The translations under genes and the position numbers were made by a program. DNA of 60,000 nucleotides from Chrysomallon squamiferum (taxonomy: Eukaryota; Mollusca; Gastropoda; Neomphalida; Peltospiridae). Numbering within the stretch: position 1 is the stretch's first letter; every line of letters begins with the position of its first letter. This document shows positions 27,745 to 41,259 of this stretch, piece by piece. The notes beneath the pieces were generated by a model. It did not search any database, was not told the origin of the DNA, and saw only the letters and a list, made by a program, of their open reading frames with translations. Where the stretch lies: positions 17,188,342-17,248,341 of the forward strand of contig CM022679.1 in NCBI GenBank assembly GCA_012295275.1, given 5' to 3'.

Positions 27745-30700
27745 CATCTTTTGTAATTTGCCATCTGTACTAATTAAAATTAAGAATAACTATTCAAAAA
27801 GACATAAAAATAATTTATTTTTAAAAACTGCTCCAAGATTATATGATCACAAACCAAAATTCTGGATAATTGCTGATGATTCTTTAAATGACTGGTTTAA
27901 TGTTGTCAGGGGATTAGACAATACCATTACAAAAACAGTAAGAAACAAAACAAAAGAGAACAAACAAATGGTGTTGTTTGAATATATATATATAAAATAA
28001 TAATAATAAATAAATTTAAAAAATGCACATGACATGTTATTCTTTTAATTATTTATTATTTTCTTTAGATATTAAAAAAAAAAAAAATTGACAGTTATAA
28101 AGTAGAATATTGAAAACAAGATATTATTTATATGTAGTGTAATAGATAAACTCTTGCTGTCAGTTTTATACACTTTTGATAGTTGTTTATATTGTGAAGG
28201 TTTACTGAGAAAAGGACAAGACCACAGCTGTGAGTTGTCAGGAAATTAGAAATATTGATAGCAATTGTGGAGAGATGACATACGTATACACTCAACTGTC
28301 AGCGGGCTTTTCAGTTCCAGGGACCAGCGTAGATCCACTAATTAAATTACAAGTGAGACTTGCTGGACACTTGCTTGACCTGACTTAATGTGATTTCACA
28401 TTTATTTCACCCTGGCAAGTGATAGTGTCCTCAGAGGTATTGCTTGGTGCCAGAGATCATTACTCTGTGGTGATGTTAGTGTGCATCCTCATTTCTTAAT
28501 AACTAGAATCTTCTCTTAAAACTAACCTTTAGTTATACAGTGGTGGTTAAACTATTCCACAGTATCCATCTAAAGTTTTCTTGAAATAAAGAATTACTAA
28601 AAGAATACTCCACAAGTAGAAGCTCATTTTATGATGTATATGTCAGATACATATAAGTATATTTTTTAAATGATGTTTATTGTTCATTTGATGGAAAGAA
28701 TCCTGAAAATAACTGTTATTTATTATTATTATTACCAGTAATGCTCCATTATTTTCTTGCTGTTTAACTGTTTTTCCAGTTACTGATTACAGTGAATTAT
28801 TATAATTGCAAAGTTTTTACAAATGTATGAAATCTGTGACCAACTTTGAAATGTTGTCATACATTTTTGTGATATAATCGAAATATAGTGTCTATAACAC
28901 ATTTGTAAATTTTACAGGTATTTTATTAGTTTTTCTATCACTCTCTAAAAGATTATTTATTATTTGAATTAACATTGCTGTCATCCATGTATGGCACATT
29001 TAATCACTTTTCTTTGGAAATAGTGCAGATTTCATAAAGCAGAAGAACTGAAAAGAAAATACTAAAAGTAAAAATGTAGAACAGAAATACATTTTTACAT
29101 GCTAATGAAATTTCTTGAGAATAACTGGAATTATTTCTTTCTGTGATTATTAATAACCAGGTTTTAATTTTACTTCACAGTATTAAAAGAAGGTTTCTGT
29201 GGAAAAGAAAAGTACTGATAGACACTGTGTATCAGAAGATACAAATTTATCAAGAATAATGGTGGACTAATTTCACTGCTACTTTTAATCAAAGATTAAT
29301 CCTTCATTCTAAACATGTTTAAAACTTGGTGGATATTTTCATTTTATTTGTTTTGCTTTAAAATTGAGAAGAAGAAAAATTAGAAAGAAAAAATAATAAT
29401 TTAAAAAAGTAAATAAATAAATAAAAATATTAAATAAATAAATAAATAAATGAATAAAAAATAAAAAAATAATTGGAAGATAAAAAAATTGGTAAACTAT
29501 AGGGAAAGAAATCAAAATTAGTTTTACAAAAATAAATGCATGTTAGGTTGAAATTGCCTCCATGCTGATTGCTTTTGAAACCAATTCCAAATTGTAAAAA
29601 CTATTCTCTGTCGGAAGTCATTTGGAAAAGTCTCTTAACATAACCTGAACTAGTTGTAACATAATCTTAACCACAACATTTCTTTCAAATAAAGATGCTA
29701 TCAAGTGTTTGTAAGCTGTAAGAAAAATGTAAAACAGTGCCAAAGAACTGTCAAAATAAATTTATACAGGTATGTATCAAATTGTTTGGGGGAAAAAAAA
29801 GCCAGAATTTCACCAAGTTATGCTCTTTTAACAAAATATCCATTGCTTACAGTTTTAATTTGTATTAAAAACTGTTTAATAAATATCAGAGCAATATCAT
29901 TAAATTGTGATATAAATCAATATCTGGTAAGTTGTGATGTCGTCTACTATCTAAAATCATATATTTCCAGCTAAAAACAGCATTTTGTAAAAAGTGAAGA
30001 AAAGATAAACTGAAAATAACAGCACTTAATGTTATTTGTTACTGTATTTTATTTACAGTATAAAAATAAAAATAAATGAAATTCTTCTTTTACAAAAATG
30101 TTTGAAATTCCTCTTTGTTTTAAAGAGCACATCACTTATTTATAATGACGTTTGATAGAATAAATATTTGTAAAAATAAAACACATAGCTGAGAGATAAA
30201 ACAAATATTTTTAGTTTAAGAAGAAGTAAAATTGAAACGATGTTATTAACTGTTTGAGTGACTTCATTGATAGCTACAGCAGTCATAGTTTTGACTTCTG
30301 TATGTATCTGTGGGTATCATTTTATCAGATACAATTTACAGTAGTTACTTATAATCTCCAATGTATCATCTCTTTAAATTTTTACCATCTGTTGACAACA
30401 CACACATCAGTAGGGAAGAGTTTGAAATAAAAAGCAGTGTTAATTAAAAATCAGAAGGAAAAATTATTATTATTATTGATTTACTTACCTGTTGTCACAG
30501 GACACCTAATTAAGTAGGTAATCTCTATCTAGTCTGTTTAATTACTAGAATACCAAAACTTCCTAGTCAGCCACACTTCTTTATACCTCATGATCATTAA
30601 GCAATCACATTCATTTTTTTTTCATTTTTTTCATTATTCTACATAAATGTACTGTCATTATGAAGACATGATTGTCTATTGTGAATGTGTATAGTTATTT

Positions 30701-30974
30701 GTGTACAGAATGAGACAAGAAAAAAGACATCTATTCAACATCTAGCTTCATTCTAATGAACATCCAAGTTAGTGGCAGTGACATTGTGTTTATGTAATGT
30801 TGTGCAATTAATCCCATAAGCCAGCTCTTCCTGCAATGGCATTAATAATAGACACATTCCCAGCATCACATGTTGTGAAACCTCCATTAGAGAAAAGCTT
30901 TTCTGTTGCAGATAAAAGTTTTGGTATATGTGTATGTAGGGATCAATAGTAATGCTGGATTATTTCTGGTCTGT

Positions 30975-31061
<87 letters not shown>

Positions 31062-32834
31062 ACTTTTCCAAAATTAAAAAGGATGATTAAAATGTATTTT
31101 GCTGCAGTATGTGTTTTTTTTTTTTTTTCTGTTAATATAAATTCAGAATAATTGGTTGTCATAATAAAAAGGCCACATGTTATGTGTTTGTAAACATTAT
31201 ACAAATCAACTATATAATCCAAATATAATTTTTGGCATATTAAATCAAGAACATGGGTGTTTTTATTTATGAATGTTTGTGTAGATGATGGACATATAAA
31301 TTTGAAATTTTGAATTTATATTATTCATATGGAAAGTATAAAGAATGACATACACTTCTTACATATTTGTATATGTCTAATACCTTGCAGTAAAAAAATT
31401 ACTACTACTATCAAAACTAGCACTGCCAACATTAACACTGCAGTGCTGTGTACTATTGATACTGTTGTTTTTGTAGGGTGCTTTGAGATGAATGTTACAC
31501 AACTAGTGTACACCAGTACCTACAATGTAGTGTTTGGAGGTCAGGTCATCATCAATGGTGATGAGACTTTACCTTATCTGTCAGATGACAAGGTAAGTTG
31601 TTAGTTTTTTTATCTCATGTTTGGATGGGAAGATGAACGTCATATATGATATGAGCCATTTTATATATATTTTTCTTCAAAAGAATTCAGTTTGAAACCT
31701 AACCCTGATAAAATCTCAAAGAAAGTTAGAGTTGAAGTACTTGGGTACTTTTAAATGTGATCCCTACAAAAATAAATAGTTTGAAATACAAACTGTACCT
31801 TTAAAAAAAAGTTATGTTTTCGTACTTACATGATGCATTCAAAAATGATTTATAAAATGGCATATTTATATTTTGTTTCTTTACTTATTATTTTATATTC
31901 CTCATTTCTGGTATATCAAGTATTTGTTTTCCTGTCTTTGGGAATGTGTGTTTTAATGATCCATGCTGATATTCAAAAACAATAGTCATGGAGTGGACAG
32001 TGCAGGTTTCTGTTCTAAAGTGATCATTATTCACCCACACACACACACATTCACACATCTACACACAGTAGTTAACATGCTGACATATACTTACACATTC
32101 ACATGTACACACAGACACACACTTTCTTTGTCTGTCTCAGACATGCACTAATTAAAGTTTGACATTCATACAACTGTTAATATATATGCAGACTGATATC
32201 ATTAACAAAAATTCACCCAGACACCCTGACACCTAAAAGCCAGCGAACATTGTGTACTGTGAATATTTCCTTAACCATGATGATTAACAAGTATCTGATT
32301 GTTACACATGACATACCAATGTCTTACAAAAAGAGAATGCACCGATTAAGATCTTTAAAGTGAGGTTGATCAACTTATGTTTCCAGTGGTTGGGTTAGAA
32401 CAGAAAATGCTAATGAAATAAGAATTCATTGAAGTAGAGAAATAGATGTACTAACCTGATTTAGTTATTGATTGTTCTAAGCTGATCAACTGATTGTGTC
32501 AAGATAGGACAGAAAATACAATTACATTGGAGACTTGTGTTTTAGTAATTGTTTTTATTTTCACTATAATTAAATCTGATGGAAAGGTTTTTGTCTTTGC
32601 AAACATTTGAAGAAACTATTTTGTAGACTTTAGAAAAAGATAAATTAATCTGAATGCTGAATACTTTGATATTTGTTTCAATTCTGAGCTATCTGAAAAT
32701 GCTTTACTAAAAATAAAGTTTATTTATCTTTGAGAGCAAGACTTCAGAAAAAAATGGACGATTATGTATAGATTATTTTAAATAAAATTTTGAAATTACA
32801 GCAAATTAAATATTTTTATGAAATTTTTTATTAT

Positions 32835-32868
<34 letters not shown>

Positions 32869-32869
32869 T

Positions 32870-32915
<46 letters not shown>

Positions 32916-33786
32916 ATATTTCACTGAAAGTAAACTTTCTGTTATTTTGATTTGTGAAAAATTATAAACAGTTTTGCACTCAGTTTACAGATTACTATTC
33001 TAAAACAAAGAAGGAGGCAGAAAAGAAAGTTCTGGCAGCTGATGGGGTTCACACAAAAGATGGATCCTGTCTTCACACATGTGCTCTTCGACTGGCTGGT
33101 ATTTATGGACCCGGAGAACAACGAACATATCCCAGAATTGTTGTGAGTTTTACTTTACTCTTTTCTTGGACAGAATTTTCTGGTGATGTCAAATACCTAT
33201 GACAGGCATATTTCTGAAGGAAGCAGAATTAGTCATCTTCTTTTATTTTCATTTTACTGTGGGGTTTTTCATTGTACCTATGGCAGGCATACTTGAACAT
33301 TTTTCTACAGGAAACAATTTAAACATCTACCTTTACACATATCTGCATCTTTATCCTGCTTTTTCTACGAATAAATTTCACATGGTGAATGTCATAAACA
33401 AAATGGTGACAGTTTCTGTTTTTCAGGCTTGTCTGGTATATTTAGTCTAGTATAGATACAAATGTTTCTAAGATAACCATATGTATTTATAAATATTTCT
33501 TTTTGCATTAAGATTAAAGCTATTCCTATAGTTTTCATTTATTATACATTATAATTATATATGGTTTGGTATTCTAATTACTGAAATTATCTTTAACAGT
33601 TCAAATAATTTCTGGTAGCTCAGATTATCTTGAAGCATGTCATTTAAGTAAGGTTAAAAGAAATTGCCATATAAAGGAAAAGAATATTTAGTCAATTATA
33701 TTACAAAAGAAAACCACACACACACAGACACACACACATGCACATACAACAATTCTTATATACACACACACACATGTATACAATAT

Positions 33787-33868
<82 letters not shown>

Positions 33869-33967
33869 TATATACATTCATATATTCTTATATACATACA
33901 TCCCTACATGCATCCCTACATACATCTCTACATCCTTACATATATATCCATGCATGCACACACCTAC

Positions 33968-34017
<50 letters not shown>

Positions 34018-35661
34018 CACACAGTCATACATAAATGCATGCATACATATAGTATATACAAAATATAGATATGATGAGTGTAGGGTCAGTATGTGACATT
34101 AATGTAGATGTAGCAGAGTTGATTACAGCAGGCTTAACAAGCAGGATATCCAACATATTACTTGTACTGGCAAAATCTGGTGCAGTCACTTTTTGAAAAT
34201 AATCATTGTTGACATTCACTAAATTACCTTTGCACAGTAATATGCAGAAATATTTTTAGCTATATATTTGCTTAAGCCAATAAGATTTTTTTTTTTTTTT
34301 TAATGTATGGAAAGTTCATACATTTTTTTAGATATTTAACCTTCTTGACTGAATATTTGTTTACATATGGTCAAAATTAATCAGAGTAAAGGATTTAATA
34401 TATTCTTGTAGGGAATAGTTATCTGATTTAACTGCAAAAAAGTGATGTCATGTTTTGAGTCTTTTCTAAATACTGGATTATGAAAACATATAACTGACAT
34501 CCTGTTAGTAATTATCAAAAATATTGTTAATATTTCATCATATTTTACTGGTTTTAATTATTGAGATCTGTAAAACCATCCTGTTTCTAATTATTAAGAT
34601 CATCTGTAACACCATCCTGATTCTAATTATTGAGATTATCTGCAACACCATCCTGTTTCTAATTATTGAGATTATCTCTAACACCATCCTGTTTATAATT
34701 ATTGAGATTATCTGTAACACCATCCTGTTTCTAATTATTGAGATTATCTGTAACACCATCCTGTTTCTAATTATTGAGATTATCTGCAACACCATCCTGT
34801 TTCTAATTATTAGGATTATCTGTAACACCATCCTGTTTCTAATTATTGAGATTATCTGTAACACCATCCTGTTTCTAATTATTAGGATTATCTGTAACAC
34901 CATCCTGTTTCTAATTATTGAGATTATCTGTAACACCATCCTGTTTCTAATTATTAGGATTATCTATAACACCATCCTGTTTCTAATTATTAGGATTATC
35001 TGTAACACCATCCTGTTTCTAATTATTGAGATTATCTATAACACCATCCTGTTTCTAATTATTAGGATTATCTGTAACACCATCCTGTTTCTAATTATTG
35101 AGATTATCTATAACACCATCCTGTTTCTAATTATTAGGATTATCTGTAACACCATCCTGTTTCTAATAATTAAGATTATCTGTAACACCATCCTGTTTCT
35201 AATAATTAGGATTATTTGTAACACTATTTCTAATTATTGATATTATTTCAGTTGATAGTATTTCTAATAATTTACATTATTTATTTATTTATTTATTTTT
35301 TTGAAGTAAATTAAATTTTCTACAATGCCAGGAATGTGTGACTGTGTAACCCAGACTTTGTGACTATAATCAATCATCTAACATGACTTCTCATAAGACC
35401 AATCGATTAGTTATCATACATAAAAATTTCTCACTCTACTGATGCTTCCTGTGTAAGATGAAGTGATAAAGATGAGAAGGTGCCAGAACAGAGGAATATT
35501 TTAAGTCAGGAGGAAGCTCTCTCATCCCTCATTCCCAGCAATGTGTAGGAATTTGAGCACAGATATCATAAAAGCAATTACAGAGCCAGAAATCTGACAG
35601 AGGAAATAAATGAAAATTGCACTTCATTTCATAAGTGGTGGAGAAAATTCTAAATATTTAT

Positions 35662-35698
<37 letters not shown>

Positions 35699-38600
35699 AT
35701 GTTGGTAATATTAAGATTGCTAGGATTTGTAGTGGCTTGGTTTAGGATCATTTTCAGTTTCTTTCAGCTTAATTTAAACTCTTTCTGTAATCCATTATTT
35801 TAGTTAAGGTTTAAAAAAATATGTATTTTGATAAAAATATTGTAAGACATTGTATTATCTCCTATATAAAATAAAAGTTATTAAAAAAGAAAAAAAGAAA
35901 AGAAAATGAAAACTAAATTAAGAAATAAGCATTCCAATTTTTATTAAGATTATATTGTAAGGTTTATCTCAATTTCATATTTAATACTAACTGCAAATTT
36001 AAAAACAATTCTTTTTAATATTCAAAATCTTTTCATAATTCAAGACATCATTATATTAATGTGTCCCTGCAACTCCATAATAAATTTCAGGTGAAATACA
36101 ATTTCCATTCCTGATTTCACATAAAAATATTTCCAGTTGATCTAAAGGAGAGAATTGAGATTTTAATCCTGTTGATGATTTAGTCTCTGCTATTGTAAAC
36201 ATAGAGTCTTGTTTTAGATCACTAATGGTAATTGTTGATAAGTAGAAATACTTGAATCACACTAAATAAAACATTTACTAATAAATTCAAAGATCAAATG
36301 TTCAAGAGGTTCCACATTTTCATTGATTTTTTTTTTGTTGTTGAAATTATTAATTTATTTATTTATATTATGATAAACGCAGCATCAGTAAATAATCGGG
36401 CATAGTATAATAACATTATCTTTATCTTTATTTTTATTTCATTATTATTATAGTTGTTGCTGTTGTTATATAGTAGAATTTCATCTCAAGGTCAAAGAGG
36501 TCAGATATAAATTGTGATGAGAAAATAATTTGTTGGAATAAAATTCAGTTATCATCTGCCATCTCTGTAACTGTTAATCAAATATTTCACACTAAATGTT
36601 TTATCAGTCTGATCTGAGAAAGTATTAAATTAAATTATGCTGAATTACATTTTGTGGACTATTAGAAATCCTAGAGAGTGATGCATCACTACATATTTTC
36701 ATTTACACTGTCAGGTCATGGACATTCAGATTAGCAGTCTTTGAAATAAGTGAAGTCCAATTTGCGTTATCCATCAATTATGTTGTTACATGTCACTGCT
36801 GTTTATATGTATTATATCTGACTGGCTTTAGCTCTCTACTGAGTGACAGGGTTCTGTAAATAAATATTCTAACTTTTTTCATAAACACTTACACATTTAG
36901 ATATATATATATATATTTCTATGTACATACATAATTACACATACGTATATAAATATTATACGTAAAAAAGACTGCGAACTCACACTTAATTTGCTTATCA
37001 TTCGTAATATGAGTATTATTACATTTACTAGGTAAGTTACCAGGAACTGTGTACACTTATCAGCTTAACATACTTAATATGAGAGTTACTAGTGTTATCA
37101 GGAACTGAGTAGGCCTACAGTTTAAACTAGGTAAAATCTGTTGTGCTTATTAGACCTGTGGTGTGATCTGTCATTCAGCAGGTCATAACATTAAATTTTC
37201 ATTAGTTTTTCATGAGATACAGCAAGGATTTTAATGATTAATATCAGCTCCAGTAAAGGATCTCTGAATGTTTTCATCTCATAAAGGCTGCTGGTATATT
37301 TGATAACAGTAAGTCAATGATGCTTAGAATGCAGAGTGAGGTCCAATTTGCCAGAGGATTGATCCTCTCCTGGGTGCAAAATTCCATCACAGACTGTGCC
37401 ATGCAGTTTGTCTTATCAAAGACGAAGGTATGTTCTTTCTTGTCTGTCAAAGTGCATACAAGAAATCTTTTTTCATTGCTTAGTAGGAGATTTCCTTTTT
37501 CTTTATATATTTTTGTATGGCTTTAACCACAGAATATTGAATTGTTTTAAATAAAACATTTTTTCCTTCCTTCTTGCATATAATGCCTTATGTTCCATAT
37601 TTGATACATTAAAGTTAAATATGTGAGAAAGTTGGAGCATTTCACCTTGACAAGAAACCTGTTAAAACACCATTGATCCCATTGGAGAGTGCTGCACCAG
37701 AATTATAAGTTCTTGGTATTATAATTCGCTATGCAAATTATTTTGGGTATTTTACTCTCTGTCCTCACCTCCTTAAATCTATCTGGGAACCAGGAGGACT
37801 CATTAACAAAGTCCATTCAAGAGAAGACTGCCATTCAAAATGTCATATGTCTTAGTCAAATAGACTGAGCATGCAAAACCAGAGCTGATTATATTGTATG
37901 TGTGAAAATACGCTGAAATAATTACTGTAACTTACCTGTGATTTTTTAAAAGTAAATCCTGTCTTTTGATGTGGACATCACATTGGCTGTATTCTTTTAG
38001 TCCCAGCTTTTCACCTGTTGCTAACTACAATATAATATTGCTCTTTTTAAAAAAAAATAGTGTTACTGTTATACAAACAGATCTGATCAAATCGTTGATT
38101 AATATTGTTTTCTGACAAATTTCATATTCATCTGGATGGGTACATGACTTTTGAGTCAGTGATCCAACTTTTCACTTGTTGATTTGCATACGAGTATTTC
38201 TCTTCACAAAGTGAACTGTTAGTGACACAGAGATATCAGTTCAGATCAATTGCTTTCAGATTGTTATCTGACGAGTTTCTCATCTCATCCACTCACTGGC
38301 TGTGATCAGTGGAACCATCAAATCACATGCAGGGTCATTTTGTATAAACTAACTTGGAGGGGGAGGATCCCATAAGCAAACTTTTAGAGTACTTTTATTG
38401 ATTTTGAATTCTTCAAGCTGTTGGGAGGAAACGGAGAAATATTTTCATCTTCTTCATTATTGATTTGTCCAAGTAGGAAAATAAATTCTATTAATAAAGA
38501 GCAGTTTCCTCTGTGGAAGTTATTAGATCAGTGTCTGCTACACAAATACACTGCATGAGAATTAGTTATGACAGTATTGCTTTTAGTCAACTTCTCTGAT

Positions 38601-41226
38601 CATATGTTGCTTAAGTAACAGGTCATTTGTAATTCTATACAATTTTTCAAATAATGCATTTTACTTAAAAGTCAAACAAATTTTTATTCCTAGTGTATAT
38701 TTTTTGTTATCTTGAATTATAAGATTTAACTGAGCAAGAGCTAACTGATATATGAATAAGTGTCATATGTTAATAACCATTGACTGATGAATGAATGAAT
38801 ATTTTTGTAATGATTATTGGGTATGAAACACTAGACACTGACAAAGCTTGTTTTCTTGTAATGGTATAAATAAACAGTTATACCATGGGGTAGTAACAGT
38901 TGTCTTGGTCAACAGGTCACTGTAGAATATCATGGAAAACAAGATTTATTGTTAATCACAACTTTCTATTAACATTTTATTATCCTCTGTAATTTGTTAG
39001 TTTTAAAACATGATGGAAGCTTGCTAAATAACATTACCAGTATTTGGAAACAATAAAAACAATGTTTAAACAGGATTTGTGAAGTTTCCTCCTTTTCATT
39101 TGTGTAATCAATTGGCTTTCTGTCAACATGAGCATATAATGAAACTACCATGTGAATAAATCCTCTGTTTGTGACTGCTGTCTCAGGTCTTGTGATTTTC
39201 AGTGATATTTGTCTTAGACTGTTCTTGCATGTGTTTGACTTCTGCCTCCTGCTTGCATGTCAGCCTGTGTTTATTGAGTATAATTATGTTTGTGCTGCCC
39301 ATACTGTGATTACTATAGGCCTAGGACAGACAATCACACACTATGTTTGCACTGATATGATCATTGCCAGTGCTAGGACAAATGTAAATGTTCCATTTTT
39401 AACTTTTATTATTTCCCAATTTTTTTTATTGTAGATTACTTATTAAGAAAGAAACCATGGATAAATAATGGTTGGAAACAAATTACATTTTTTTTTCTTT
39501 CAGTATTTTTAATTAAAAATGTATCTTGAAAAGTCAGTTGTAGGAATCACTGGAAAATTTTTCTATTAATTCATCATTATTTATAATTGTCAAATCTAGG
39601 CCATAAAACTGATTTTAATTAAAACTAATCCTGAAACTTAACTTAAATCTATCTCTGTCTCTGACTCTGTTCCTGATGCTGACTCTTTGACTCTGATCCT
39701 ATCCCTGACCACCACTCTAACTCAAACATGATACAACATTTAAATGAAAAACATTTTTATATTTTTATTGGAGAAGAAGGAGTCAGATATTTGATTAAAT
39801 TGATATGGAATCCTGTTTGTTTTCTTCTGTTAGATAACATGTGCTTTATTATCATGAAGTAAAAGATTCACTGCATGTTTCATCTTATTCTTCACAAATT
39901 TTTATATTAATACTTTTCTAAGCAGAATGTAAAATGATAAAAAGAAATTACCAGAAAAAAAAGAAGAGAAATACTTGATTCTATTTGTGTGAGAATTTTC
40001 AAAGTAATTTCATTCTCAATGTTTTCATTTGCATAGAATAATGAAAAAAGTTATTGAAAAAATCCAGTGTACTGAATTTTATATAAAAATATTTTTTTTA
40101 TTTTATTTTTTTTATTTCTTGAGCCAAGTGATTGATTGAATTTACCACAGTATAAGATCTGCTGAGGGACATGACTTATTTTTACATGATGGTATAATGC
40201 AATATTTCACTGCACTCAGAAAAAATGCACAATGCATGACTTGATTGCATTACAGGATTCCATAAATCTCGAACAACTTATTGAGTGAGTTCAGTAAGCA
40301 TAATTAAAGTCTTCTGATGCTGTTAACTGTTCTGATTGTCAGTGTTAGAAGCTGGCTGCCTTTCTTTATTACTGCCATAATTTTCACCATCTGCTTTAAT
40401 TAGGTCCATTGGGATTGCTGTTCAAGAGGGGTGACTTTTTTGCCCAAATTTTGGTATGAGAAAAAAGCCATATTTTTGAAAATTTAACAAAATTACTTTT
40501 TAAATCATAAAATTCAAGTTATTATTTGTAGAGTTTTAAAATACTGGAATAAATAAGAGTAAATATTTTAAATTTTATTATTAAGAAAACTAAATTTCTA
40601 TTTTTATACACAATTAGCTTAAGTAATTATTGTTGTGGTTTTAAATGTTTGTTTTTTTTTCTAATCAGAGGAATATAATTGGTTTATGAGAAATGTTGTG
40701 TTCATTCTGTCTGTAGAATGCTGTATTTAACATATAAACTGCTAAGAATAAATAGCATAAGCCCAAGAGTTAATTTTAATATACTGTTGTCATGAAAATG
40801 AAGAATAAGCAGCTTGAGATTTGGTGATGTGTACATTTATATACTATGCTGGTACACTTCAAATAAATATTTTAATATCCTCTGATTTTAATATTTTATT
40901 ATTTTAATATTATTTTAATTTTTATTTTATGTAATTGTTTTAAATTTACAGTTTTATCTAGAATGAGGCATGGTGCTAGTAACAGACAGTGATTTTATTA
41001 TTTTATTAATTAAAATTTTATGTGTATAAATATTTAAATTTACAGTCATATCTAGAGCGAGGCATGGTGCTGGTAACGTATGGGACAGCAATGGTTGACT
41101 TTCTGCATGTTAATAATCTTGTTGATGCTCACATCCTAGCAGCCAGAGCACTGACACCAGAACAAAAATTTGTTGCAGTAAGCACTTTTAACCTTTTAAT
41201 CTTGTTTATTAGTTAATTAATCTATT

Positions 41227-41259
<33 letters not shown>

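Larger units (their letters stand above)
21921..31476 (+). other. 9.6-kb intron of the SDR gene
   Basis: Bounded by GTAAGA and TTTTTGTAG. It holds diverged tandem duplications (24190-24420, 25490-25920), microsatellites (24512, 27669, 30977), A/T runs and a more GC-rich patch at 28190-28480. A 102-codon frame at 22963-23271 has no recognisable domain. I see no exon that belongs between the flanking exons, whose phases already join perfectly. Confidence 0.8.
33143..41045 (+). other. 7.9-kb intron of the SDR gene
   Basis: Bounded by GTGAGT and AATTTACAG. It holds a large compound microsatellite (33713-34030), a 36-bp minisatellite (34548-35262), a 34-base T run (35664-35697), a local duplication (36975-37110), a splice-bounded 93-nt open segment (37335-37427), a degenerate CTGACTCTG tract (39641-39722) and a duplicated copy of the following exon's start (40890-40983). 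A further short duplication, TACCTATG(A/G)CAGGCATA, lies at 33194 and 33276. Confidence 0.8.

Noticed and set aside
29326-29355. Reading LGGYFHFICFAL, resembling the SDR cofactor-binding N-terminus
   Set aside because: It lies inside the intron after exon a, so it is not colinear with the gene, and the match ends after a few residues.
33664-34096. His/Thr/Tyr-rich and Ile/Tyr-rich frames
   Set aside because: They are translated microsatellites.
34524-35240. 238-codon open frame of LIIEIICNTILF repeats, and a 133-codon frame on the other strand
   Set aside because: Both are translations of the 36-bp minisatellite. The frame is open only because 36 is divisible by 3; there is no domain, start context or splice support.
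34548-35262. CRISPR-like array
   Set aside because: The units are contiguous with no unique spacers, lie in a eukaryotic intron and have no cas genes nearby.
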